Shown one piece after another: positions 17,176-24,518 of a stretch of DNA of 64,000 nt. The DNA is from Corallococcus carmarthensis (lineage in GTDB: Bacteria > Myxococcota > Myxococcia > Myxococcales > Myxococcaceae): NCBI RefSeq assembly GCF_003611695.1, contig NZ_RAWE01000006.1:58734-122733 (forward strand). Direction: 5' to 3'. Position 1 is the first letter of the stretch; each line of letters begins with the position of its first letter. Made by a program: the position numbers and the translations under genes. The notes under the pieces were generated by a model. The model saw nothing but the letters and a program-made list of their open reading frames with translations. It was not told the origin of the DNA and did not search any database.

Positions 17176-19547
17176 GGCTCCACCCGTCCAATCTGTGCTT
17201 CGACCAGCGTGTCGTCGTGCCATCCCAGCAGGGCCGCGTGCCGCCCCAGGCGCGCCGGGACATGGGCCACACCCTTGCCGGAGTGCACGAGGTCCTTCGC
17301 GGAGAACTCCTGGCCCGTGAAGCGCTTCGCGGCCTCCTGGAGCGCAGTGGGCGACAGCCCCTTCTGCCCATGCTCCGGCGTGGTGACGTAGAGGCCCCGG
17401 GTCGTTCCCTGTCCGACGAACAGATACGTGAGCGTGCCGGAGGGCGCGTCCACCACACGGAACACATCGGAGCGTTGCAGCTCCAGGCCGGAGGGACCCA
17501 GCAACGCCTGGGCGACCTCCACGGGCTCATTGAGCGCGAAGCGGTTCCGCAGCAGCGCCTCCTTGCGTTCAAGGAGCGTGGCCCGAGCGGCAGTCACCTC
17601 GGCATCACCTTCGAGCACCGAGAGCAGGACGCTCGCGTCCTCGTCCGCGCTTCGAAGCTCGCGCAGCGAGGCACCGAGCCCTCCCGCGTGGGTCACGGCC
17701 TGTTCCATCCGGGTGAGCTCCGCGCTTCGGAACGAGGCGAGCGCCGTCCGAGCCGTTTCGCCCGTGTCGATCGCGACCGCATCGTGGAGGGCCGAGGCGC
17801 GGCAGCGCACGTCGCGGGCAGGGCAGGCGTGTTCCTGACGCAGGTAGGCCTGGGTGATCAGCGGTTCGGGGCGCTCGGAGACGAGCGTCCGGGCCTGGAT
17901 GCGTGACAGGACCTGGATGGCCTCGGCCAGGTCTCCCTTCTCCAGCGCGGATTTGCCCTTCGCGATGCGCGTGTCCTCCAGCTTCGCGCGAAGCCCGTCC
18001 ATGACGGAGGCCGGAGCCCGATCGGTGGAAAGCGCAGCCAGCTCCGCCTCCGCCGGCCCCTCCTCGCCCCGCGTCAGCGCGGCGTGCGCCCAGGCCTCGC
18101 GCAGCTTCCAGCGTTCGGCTTCCAAGGGCGCGGTGCCGTTCCGGGATCCCGCGTAGTGGTCGATGAGCGCGATCGCCGAGCGGTTGTCCATGCCAGGGAG
18201 CCGCGCCAGCACGAAGGCATTCCGTGCCTCGACGTAGGCGGGACTGGATTCGCCACGCGCTTCCAGAAGATCAGCATGGAGCCCGGCCTCGCGGAGCTGT
18301 CCCTCGGCAGTGAGGCGGGTCAGCTCGGAGACCGACGGGCGGATGAACAAAAAGCATCCCGCGAGCACGAGCGCGCAGACGGAGGTCAGCCCGATGCCAA
18401 TCCGGTCATGCCATCGCGCGGGGGACTTCGCCCCACCGGTCCTGCGACGCCGCAGCCAGGTCGCCGTCCACCACCAGGTGCCGGGCCAGAGCCCCAGGAT
18501 CGCGAGCACGGCCAGCCCGCTCTGGGAAGGCTCATCATAGAAGGCGTGGCGCCCCGTGAAGGCGGCTCCCAGGAATGGCACTCCGAAGAAGCCCGCGACC
18601 GCCATGCCCAGCAGGGCCCAGAAGCGCTTGTGGAATGACCACGTGTCACATGCCTGGGTGGGCTTGAGGTCGCGTCCGAGCAGGTGGACGAAGCCCGTCC
18701 GGCCCGCGAACTCGAAGCAGACGGTGGCGGAGGGGGATTCAAAGACATCCAACGTCTGGGAAAGAATGCGCCCGCGCAGCGGTTCAAGCTCCGGCTCCAA
18801 GGAGGCTCGTGCGGAGGGAAACCCCGCGGACTGCGCCTCTTCCCCAAGCTTCGTGTCGGGGAGGGGGCCGGGGTGCTCCATGGAGGCCAGGGCCTGGGAG
18901 CCCTGCCATTGGAGGGCGCGGGGGGAATCCTCCAGGAGGCCCGGATGCGCGGAGAGCGCCTTCGGATCCGGCCAGGCCCGGACGAGCGTGCGCTGGGCAG
19001 TGGTCACCTGCACCCACCGGCGCAAGGTTCCCGAACCCCTACAGGGATCGCAAACCACCAGCCCCTTCGAGCAGCGGAGGCACTTCTTCGTGCCCTTTCC
19101 CCGGCAGTCCGAACAGTTGACCATCCGGTAGTTCTTGCGGGCCCGGCTCATCCGTTGGCCGGAGCCGCCACAGCCGGAGCAATCCGCGCGCAGCGAGCCA
19201 TCGCAGATGGGGCAGGTGACCTGACCCGCGCCCTGACAGGGGTCGCAGGACGTGAGGTGCGACGACTGCTCCGCCAAAGCCTCCGGGGACGCGCTCCACA
19301 GGTCCAGCGTTTCGAGCCGGAGTGGGGCGGCGGTCCAGGATCTCCAGCCCGTGTTCGCGCCGCCCGCGTAGGCCTCCTCCGCCCAGGTGCCGGTGCGGAC
19401 GGCGTACCGGGTGACGAGCCGCCCGTAGTGGAGCACGGACGTGTCGACCCGGGTGATGAGGTCCGCGAACCCAAGGGGGCCCAGCCGCCAGCGCGCCCAT
19501 CGGACGGCCGCGGCCCGGGCCTTCGAGTCGATTCCCTCGTCCAGCAT
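17172..19547 (-). CDS. DnaJ-type zinc-finger membrane protein
   Basis: 791 residues from the ATG at 19547, which has a GGGGAG site seven bases before it. Residues ~95-175 contain repeated CxxCxGxG-like zinc-binding pairs (CDPCQGAG, CPICDGS, CSGCGGSG, CSDCRGKG, CLRCSKG, CDPCRGSG) as in the DnaJ/Hsp40 cysteine-rich domain, but there is no J domain. Three hydrophobic helices follow (about 306-330, 342-362, 384-403). The remaining ~390 residues are helical and then mixed alpha/beta, with no recognised family. Function unknown; possibly an envelope-anchored scaffold or chaperone-like protein. Coupled to the YHYH/PEGA gene. Confidence 0.7.
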   Translation of the reverse strand: MLDEGIDSKARAAAVRWARWRLGPLGFADLITRVDTSVLHYGRLVTRYAVRTGTWAEEAYAGGANTGWRSWTAAPLRLETLDLWSASPEALAEQSSHLTSCDPCQGAGQVTCPICDGSLRADCSGCGGSGQRMSRARKNYRMVNCSDCRGKGTKKCLRCSKGLVVCDPCRGSGTLRRWVQVTTAQRTLVRAWPDPKALSAHPGLLEDSPRALQWQGSQALASMEHPGPLPDTKLGEEAQSAGFPSARASLEPELEPLRGRILSQTLDVFESPSATVCFEFAGRTGFVHLLGRDLKPTQACDTWSFHKRFWALLGMAVAGFFGVPFLGAAFTGRHAFYDEPSQSGLAVLAILGLWPGTWWWTATWLRRRRTGGAKSPARWHDRIGIGLTSVCALVLAGCFLFIRPSVSELTRLTAEGQLREAGLHADLLEARGESSPAYVEARNAFVLARLPGMDNRSAIALIDHYAGSRNGTAPLEAERWKLREAWAHAALTRGEEGPAEAELAALSTDRAPASVMDGLRAKLEDTRIAKGKSALEKGDLAEAIQVLSRIQARTLVSERPEPLITQAYLRQEHACPARDVRCRASALHDAVAIDTGETARTALASFRSAELTRMEQAVTHAGGLGASLRELRSADEDASVLLSVLEGDAEVTAARATLLERKEALLRNRFALNEPVEVAQALLGPSGLELQRSDVFRVVDAPSGTLTYLFVGQGTTRGLYVTTPEHGQKGLSPTALQEAAKRFTGQEFSAKDLVHSGKGVAHVPARLGRHAALLGWHDDTLVEAQIGRVEP

Positions 19548-19655
19548 GTGCGGACTCCCCCCGGAGCGTGGGTGCTGCGCGTCGGGACGGAGGGAATCCG
19601 ACCGCGCCGGGAGGGGGCCTGCCAATCCCCCAAAGGGGGAGGGGAGGGGGCTGCG

Positions 19656-19700
19656 GAAAGAAAAAGCCCCGGAATCACTTGGGAAAGTGACTCCGGGGCT
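19656..19700 (-). terminator. Rho-independent terminator of the tRNA gene
   Basis: Read leftward, the stem AGCCCCGGAGTCACTTT pairs across a short loop with the complementary AAGTGATTCCGGGGCT and is followed by TTTTTCTTTCC. This is a textbook terminator directly after the tRNA. Confidence 0.9.
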
Positions 19701-19706
19701 GCTTGA

Positions 19707-19780
19707 TGGCCAGGGTCGGACTTGAACCGACTACCTGCGGATTATGAGACCGCCGCTCTAACCAGGTGAGCTACCTGGCC
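19707..19780 (-). tRNA. tRNA with anticodon CAT (Met, possibly Ile2)
   Basis: A full cloverleaf is visible on the minus strand: acceptor GGCCAGG/CCTGGCC, D arm GCTC/GAGC, anticodon loop CTCATAA (anticodon CAT), and T arm GTCGG-TTCAAGT-CCGAC. Discriminator A; no encoded CCA. The acceptor is not that of an initiator tRNA. Elongator Met and lysidine-modified Ile2 both have CAT and cannot be separated with certainty by eye; the mismatch at the base of the anticodon stem (T31-T39) does not decide it. Confidence 0.93.
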
Positions 19781-20133
19781 GTGAAGCCCGGCCCGTATAC
19801 CGGGCCAGGGCCGTGACCGCAAGAACTTCGGACGGGGCGCATGGGCCCTTCCTGACAGGGCTGCGGGCGGCGGATGCGGTTTCAAGTCCCAGCTCCAGGC
19901 GCCTGCCCACTGAGTGGTCGCGGCACAGGGCCCTCAGGATCACGGCCACCCGTGCTCACGCTGGACATGGCATGCGAGATGGGCCGCCTCGCGCCGGTTT
20001 ACGCGAGTGCTCCGTCTCCAAGTGGGAGCACCTGTCCTGGTGAGTCCTGTTATTGCAGTGAAGTCTTGATTTTCATGGAGTTTGAGGCGCCGCCCTTACG
20101 CCCCTGACGGGCGATGGCTGGGCCAGGAATGCC
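19781..20133. other. Intergenic region before the SitA-like toxin gene
   Basis: 353 bases with no gene. It must hold the tRNA promoter (leftward) and that of the toxin gene (rightward). The only clear structure is a hairpin, GTGCTCC (20007-20013) with GGGAGCAC (20024-20031). AT content rises near 20045-20085 just before the toxin gene. Confidence 0.6.
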
Positions 20134-21495
20134 ATGACTCCGCGCAGGTGGGTTCCGCTGCTGCTGACACTGCTCGTTGGGTGCAGCACGTCCACAAGGG
20201 CCGTGCGCCTGGATACGGGCCGGGGAGAGCTCCTCGTCTACACGCCGACCACGGATGTTGAGCCAGTGAAGTTGGATGACGAGGAGTTCTCGGAGGCCGT
20301 CCAGAAGCTGGGACGTCATGTTCCGGTCTCAGCGCAACCGCGGGAAGCCGCCCTCCGGGTGCTCGCTGAAGCCTTACGGCCTCGCGCCTATTCGCAGGTT
20401 CGAGCGCGCCTGGGGCTTGTCTCCGTTGAGGATCCGCAGCGAGGCCGTCTCCTGCCGCAGGAGGAAACGGATGAGGGCTCGGAAATGGCAAGCGCCTATG
20501 GTCGCTGGTGCAAACGCAAAGGCTCTTCAGGCGACTGTCTGCATCTGCTGGAGAATGGCCCGACGCTGGATGAGGAAGCCAGGCGAACCCTGGCCTTCCA
20601 GATCGCCCTGGACTCAGTCTGGGACGAAACCGCCGAAGCCCTGAAGGATCTGACTGACAGAGACGCGGTTGTTGCCATGCTGGCTACCACCGGGGCCTTC
20701 TACTTCGGCCTCTGGTTGCTCCCCGAGCCGATGAGCAAGGGTGTGGCCGCCGTCCTGACGGCCGGGCTCATTGCCTATCTTGGCTGGGACACCGTGTGGA
20801 GTCTCATCCAGGGCTTCCGGGCACTGGCTGCACAGGCGCAGGTGGCAACCTCCTTCGACGAACTACGGAGTTCGGGCGAGCAGTACGGGAAGGTGATGGG
20901 AAAGAACGCCGCGCGGGTCTTCATCCTGCTGGCGACCGCCGCCTTGGGCAGCACGGCGCAGACCCTGGCCGCGAGGATTCCCACGCTCCCAGGCTCCGCG
21001 CAGGCAGCGCTGGTGGGCGCGAACCAGGGCGGTTTCCGACTCGCGGCGGTGGGGCAGGTGGAGGCAGTGGCGATCTCTTCGGAGGGGGTCGTGACCATCG
21101 CACTGGACCCGGAAGCGGTGGCGATGACGGCTCGGGGCACGAGTGCTGCTGCGTCGGGGCCAGTGACTGCCGACGTGCACGAGCATCACCTCGCCACCAA
21201 CAAGTGGTGGGAGTCCACGGCGAGCGACGGCCCATGGTCGCCCAAGTTTCAGAAGTTCTTCGACCAGGCCGGCATGTCGTTGGATGACGCGGCGAACAGG
21301 GTCCCAATCAAGGGCCACAAGGGACCCCACCCGAAGGAGTACCATGAGGCCGTATACGAGCGGCTTCGCGACGCCGTGGAGGATTGCAGCACCCTGCATC
21401 AGTGCAGAGAGGCGCTGACGAAGGCGCTCAGGGTGCTCGCCGAGGAGATCTCGACGTCGGGTACCAAGCTCAACAAGCTGGTCACCAAGAGCTAG
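20134..21495 (+). CDS. SitA-like lipoprotein toxin with AHH nuclease domain
   Basis: 453 residues. The lipobox LLVGC (Cys17) marks a lipoprotein. The middle part is helical with two hydrophobic stretches (about 180-230 and 262-280). The C-terminus holds an AHH-type nuclease domain (about 345-415): HEHHLATNK starting at His349, KFQKFFDQAGMSLDDAANRV, then GHKGPHPKEYHEAVYERL. Myxobacterial SitA toxins are lipoproteins moved between kin by TraA/TraB-mediated outer membrane exchange; this architecture fits that model. The next gene, 18 bases downstream, looks like its immunity protein. Architecture is clear; transfer by outer membrane exchange is inference. Confidence 0.82.
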   Translation: MTPRRWVPLLLTLLVGCSTSTRAVRLDTGRGELLVYTPTTDVEPVKLDDEEFSEAVQKLGRHVPVSAQPREAALRVLAEALRPRAYSQVRARLGLVSVEDPQRGRLLPQEETDEGSEMASAYGRWCKRKGSSGDCLHLLENGPTLDEEARRTLAFQIALDSVWDETAEALKDLTDRDAVVAMLATTGAFYFGLWLLPEPMSKGVAAVLTAGLIAYLGWDTVWSLIQGFRALAAQAQVATSFDELRSSGEQYGKVMGKNAARVFILLATAALGSTAQTLAARIPTLPGSAQAALVGANQGGFRLAAVGQVEAVAISSEGVVTIALDPEAVAMTARGTSAAASGPVTADVHEHHLATNKWWESTASDGPWSPKFQKFFDQAGMSLDDAANRVPIKGHKGPHPKEYHEAVYERLRDAVEDCSTLHQCREALTKALRVLAEEISTSGTKLNKLVTKS

Positions 21496-21513
21496 GCACA
21501 TCAGGATCGCTGC

Positions 21514-22758
21514 ATGGCAAGCCGGTACTACAGGTTGGCGGAAGATCTCGACATCCCGGACCGATGGCAACTGGGTGCCCCAGTCGACCAGCGCGGCCAG
21601 ACGGTGAACCCCTGGCAGTTCACCAAGGGGAACTCCGTACAGCTTGATGCGGTCCTGAGGATGCCCGTGAGCGTCGGCGGGAAGCCCCTCGACTTCACGC
21701 TGGCGGAACTGGACATTCCCGTCATCGACCCCAAGGTCGCGGCGATTCTGTCGGAGAGGGCTCCCGGTGACGTGCAGCTCATCCCGGTGCAGATCGATTC
21801 GCAGCCGGGGGCGCACCGCATTCTCGTGGCGACCCGACTCGTCCGGTGCATTGACGACAGCGCCTCGGAAGAGGTGCGCTACTGGACGCCGGAGGATGGG
21901 CGCCCGGAGAAGGTCGGCAAGTACCGGGCGGTGTCCGGCATGCGAATCGACCCGACGAAGGTGGGCGACGCCAAGGTCTTCCGGACCTGGGGGTGGACCC
22001 TCGCGCTCATCGTGTCCGAGGACATCAAGGATGCGCTGGAGCGCGCGGGCGTCACGGGCCTGAAGTTCACGGAAGTCACCGGCCCGAGCGCCATCAGTCC
22101 GGAGGAGCGCGAACGGAACCGGAGGCTCATCGAGCTGCGTGAGCAGACGGACGCGGCCCGCCAAGCCTTCTGGCGCACCCTGGGGACGCTGGACGAGGAG
22201 GTCATCATCCCCATCGTCGTTGGTGGCAACTGGCCCGCCCGGCGCCAGGTCTGGCGTGTCATCCACCGCCCCGAGGGGCGTACTCTTCTGGTGACAGACG
22301 GGCTCTCGGACTTCTTCGTGGACCGCGCGGAGCCGTCCGTGGGTTTCGGCCTGGAACTGGCCCTGGAAACGGACGAGCCCATCAAGGACGCCGAGAAGAG
22401 CTGGCCTCTGATGCTCCTGGCGCAGATGGGAAACGAAATCGCGGAACACGAGATCTTGCGCGAGAAGGTGAAGGCGGGCTTCCTCTCCATGGAAGTAGCT
22501 GGTCAGGGCTTGCCCGAGCCGCTACTGACGAAGGAGGGCCGGGTGGGGGGGCTGCTGGGCATGGCGACGAGCACGCTGCCAGGCTGCTTCATCATGCCGG
22601 CCGGAGAGGTGCGGCTAGTCACCGTCAAGGTGCTGATGCCCGTGGAGCTGGCGTACCTGCTGGAGCATGGGAAACTAGGTCGGGACGAGCTGGTGCGGCG
22701 CTTCGCCCAGCAAGGCCAGGCGCACCTGTCTCGCGCTTGGCGCCAGCCCGTGGTGTGA
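21514..22758 (+). CDS. Two-domain immunity protein: Imm11 (DUF1629) plus SUFU-like
   Basis: 414 residues. The N-terminal half (1-~190) has the Imm11/DUF1629 pattern: VNPWQFTKG, FTLAELDIPVI, GDVQLIPVQI, YRAVSGMRIDPTKVG, GWTLALIVSEDIKDALE. The second half (~210-414) looks like a suppressor-of-fused (SUFU) immunity domain: IPIVVGGNW, GLELALETDE, WPLMLLAQMGNEIAEH, and MPVELAYLLEHG near the end. Immunity proteins bind and block the neighbouring toxin in the cytoplasm. Two different immunity folds in one chain is unusual and may cover more than one toxin. No signal peptide. Confidence 0.75.
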   Translation: MASRYYRLAEDLDIPDRWQLGAPVDQRGQTVNPWQFTKGNSVQLDAVLRMPVSVGGKPLDFTLAELDIPVIDPKVAAILSERAPGDVQLIPVQIDSQPGAHRILVATRLVRCIDDSASEEVRYWTPEDGRPEKVGKYRAVSGMRIDPTKVGDAKVFRTWGWTLALIVSEDIKDALERAGVTGLKFTEVTGPSAISPEERERNRRLIELREQTDAARQAFWRTLGTLDEEVIIPIVVGGNWPARRQVWRVIHRPEGRTLLVTDGLSDFFVDRAEPSVGFGLELALETDEPIKDAEKSWPLMLLAQMGNEIAEHEILREKVKAGFLSMEVAGQGLPEPLLTKEGRVGGLLGMATSTLPGCFIMPAGEVRLVTVKVLMPVELAYLLEHGKLGRDELVRRFAQQGQAHLSRAWRQPVV

Positions 22759-22798
22759 CAGCCTCATGCAGGGATAACGTGAGTCATGGAACTCAACA

Positions 22799-22830
22799 CC
22801 GGCCAGCTCCAAGGTTTAGGAGCTGACCGG
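22799..22830. terminator. Terminator-like hairpin after the immunity gene
   Basis: CCGGCCAGCTCC and GGAGCTGACCGG pair over 11 of 12 bases around an 8-base loop. No T-tract follows, so termination strength is uncertain. Confidence 0.5.
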
Positions 22831-22916
22831 CCGGACGCGGAGGCTGGGGCCGCGAGCCCGGAGCCCGCGTCCGTCGCCCAGGCCACGCATTGAGTCACTG
22901 AGTCACGGGATCCCCT

Positions 22917-22945
22917 TTGAACCGGATTGGGAGGAGTGTTGTATT
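22917..22945 (+). promoter_or_regulatory. Promoter of the defensin-like peptide gene
   Basis: TTGAAC (22917-22922) and TGTATT (22940-22945) are spaced by 17 bases. Ten bases upstream of the -35 box is a tandem TGAGTCAC pair (22891-22906), with another TGAGTCA at 22780-22786; these could be activator sites. Confidence 0.5.
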
Positions 22946-22992
22946 TCCGCGTGCCGTTCCCAATGGCTCCCTACCCACGCTGAAAGGTCACC

Positions 22993-23211
22993 GTGATTTT
23001 CTCTGCGAAGAAGGCAGGACAGGTGCTGCTCGCCGTCGCCGCTGGTTTTGTCGTGTCGTTCGGTGGCACGCAGGCGTTCTCCGCATCACAGGCGGAGGGG
23101 CCACTCATGAATGACTGTAACGACCGCTGCTGGGAGGCATGTCAGGTGGAAGCCGGGCCCAGGGCTGGTGGCTTCTGCATCGGTAATGAGTGCACCTGCT
23201 ACTACTACTGA
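22993..23211 (+). CDS. Secreted defensin-like peptide
   Basis: 72 residues from a GTG with an AAAGG ribosome site five bases upstream. A signal peptide (1-34, ending SASQA) leaves a mature peptide of about 38 residues with six cysteines at 42, 46, 50, 62, 67 and 69. The spacing C-x3-C-x3-C-x11-C-x4-C-x-C includes the CxxxC, GxC and CxC elements that define the cysteine-stabilised alpha-beta (defensin) fold. It ends in three tyrosines. Myxobacterial defensin-like peptides are known (AdDLP of Anaeromyxobacter). An antimicrobial role here is inference. The peptide is acidic, not cationic, which is atypical for a defensin, so another small disulfide fold is possible. Confidence 0.6.
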   Translation: MIFSAKKAGQVLLAVAAGFVVSFGGTQAFSASQAEGPLMNDCNDRCWEACQVEAGPRAGGFCIGNECTCYYY

Positions 23212-23249
23212 CCCCTTGATCTGGATGCCCCGCGGCTGAGCGGTGCTAG

Positions 23250-23387
23250 CCATTACAGCGCGGGGCTGGACCGTCGGCGGGCCGGATCGAGATCACGCAG
23301 GGCACGACGACCTACGGCGAGGACAAGGCGGCGGGCGGCGTGCAGGTCATGCTGCATCAGAGGGCTCGACGGCACATCCTGCCGTAG
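23250..23387 (+). pseudogene. Fragment of a TonB-dependent receptor plug domain
   Basis: An open stretch between two stops, without a start, reads GPSAGRIEITQGTTTYGEDK then AAGGVQVML. This matches the plug-domain signature RIEV..G..S..YG..A.GGV of TonB-dependent receptors. About 30 codons are recognisable, and the frame closes at TAG 23385. It lies beside an ExbB-type gene, so it may be what is left of an uptake locus. A 12-base inverted repeat (23307-23318 and 23381-23392) brackets its second half. Confidence 0.5.
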
Positions 23388-23397
23388 GTCGTGCGGC

Positions 23398-24078
23398 TCA
23401 CCGCACGGTGCCGCGCGTGCGCTTGAGGGCGCGGGACGCGGCATCGAGGAACTCGTTGCTCGCCTCGGAGAGGTCCACCGCGCGGGCGTCCACCCAGCCC
23501 TGCAGGGAGTTGTAGCCCATGACCGCGGGGATGGCGACGAGCAGGCCGAAGGCCGTGGTGACGAGCGCCTCGGAGATGCCCGTCGAGATGGTACCGATGC
23601 CGCCCGAATTCGCGGCGCCCATCTCCTGGAACGCGGTGACGATGCCGATGGTGGTGCCGAGCAGGCCCACGAAGGGCGCGGTGGAGCCCACGGTGGCGAG
23701 GTGGCCCAGGCCGCGCTTGAGGCTCTGGACCTCGCGCTGCGCCTGTCGCTCCAGGCTGCGCGCCACGGATTCCATGGCCTCCTCACGACTGTCGGTGGCG
23801 GAGATGCGGTAGGCCGTCAGCCCCGCGCGGATGGTCCTCCCCAGGTAGCCCACATCCTTCTCCGTCTTCGCCTCGGCGGCGGCGTCAAAGTCGCCACTGG
23901 CGAGCATGGCGCCCAACTGCGCGGCGTACCTGCGCGAGTGGCGGCGGGAAGCGCGGAAGACGATCGTGCGCTCGGCGAGGATGAGGAGGGACACCATCGA
24001 CATCACGCCCATGAGGATGACGATGAGCTGTGCGACCGGACCCATGTGGGTCCACAGACCCGCGAGTGTGAAGTTCAT
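23398..24078 (-). CDS. ExbB/TolQ/MotA-type proton channel subunit
   Basis: 226 residues from the ATG at 24078. One N-terminal helix (about 12-32), a cytoplasmic loop with REVQSLKRGLGHLATVGSTAP, then two close helices, APFVGLLGTTIGIVTAFQEM and ALVTTAFGLLVAIPAVMGYN, as in ExbB/TolQ. These proteins use the proton motive force to energise TonB or Tol systems, or gliding motors in myxobacteria. No ExbD/TolR partner gene lies next to it, which is unusual. Confidence 0.88.
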   Translation of the reverse strand: MNFTLAGLWTHMGPVAQLIVILMGVMSMVSLLILAERTIVFRASRRHSRRYAAQLGAMLASGDFDAAAEAKTEKDVGYLGRTIRAGLTAYRISATDSREEAMESVARSLERQAQREVQSLKRGLGHLATVGSTAPFVGLLGTTIGIVTAFQEMGAANSGGIGTISTGISEALVTTAFGLLVAIPAVMGYNSLQGWVDARAVDLSEASNEFLDAASRALKRTRGTVR

Positions 24079-24209
24079 GGCGGGAACGAGACGCGCCTCC
24101 GTGCGCGTGGGCCACGGCGTGGCCCCATGAGGGAACCGCGGGTAACGGGAACGGTGTCCAAGGTACGCAGGCGCATGGACGCGAGGGTGGTCCCGCGTCC
24201 ATGCGTTGG

Positions 24210-24446
24210 TCATCGTTCTGTCATTGCGTCCGCAGACCGCGTGTTCCCCGACGTCCGCAGCCCCTGTGCGACACAGCGGCCCAGGACCACGATGGTCGAA
24301 TCCGGTCCGCAGTCGTCCAGGAACCCATCGACCTCCAGGTCGCCCAGCACGAGGAGGGGACAGGTGACGAGCAGCGAGCCGGGAGCCTTCGCGTTGCCCG
24401 TCACGACCGTGGCCTTGGACAGCGACGCATCCAGTACGGCGTCCAC
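24210..24446 (-). CDS. Short beta-helix-like protein or remnant
   Basis: 78 residues from a GTG. The sequence alternates hydrophobic strands and turns (ATVVTGNAKAPGSLLVT, CPLLVLGDLEVDGFLDDC, STIVVLGRCVAQGLRTSG), as in right-handed beta-helices of bactofilin-like proteins. It continues in the same reading frame as, and downstream of, the stop of the repeat lipoprotein. It may be a truncated leftover of a larger gene. Function unknown. Confidence 0.35.
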   Translation of the reverse strand: MDAVLDASLSKATVVTGNAKAPGSLLVTCPLLVLGDLEVDGFLDDCGPDSTIVVLGRCVAQGLRTSGNTRSADAMTER

Positions 24447-24518
24447 GGGCTCAAGGAACTCGCGGGAACGCCCTCCCTCGGGTCGTGACCAGGGGGCCCA
24501 CGGGCATGGAGACGAGGG

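Noticed and set aside
20863..22449. 528-codon open frame on the minus strand
   Set aside because: It is antisense to the toxin and immunity genes and has no domain; the plus-strand frames have clear signatures.
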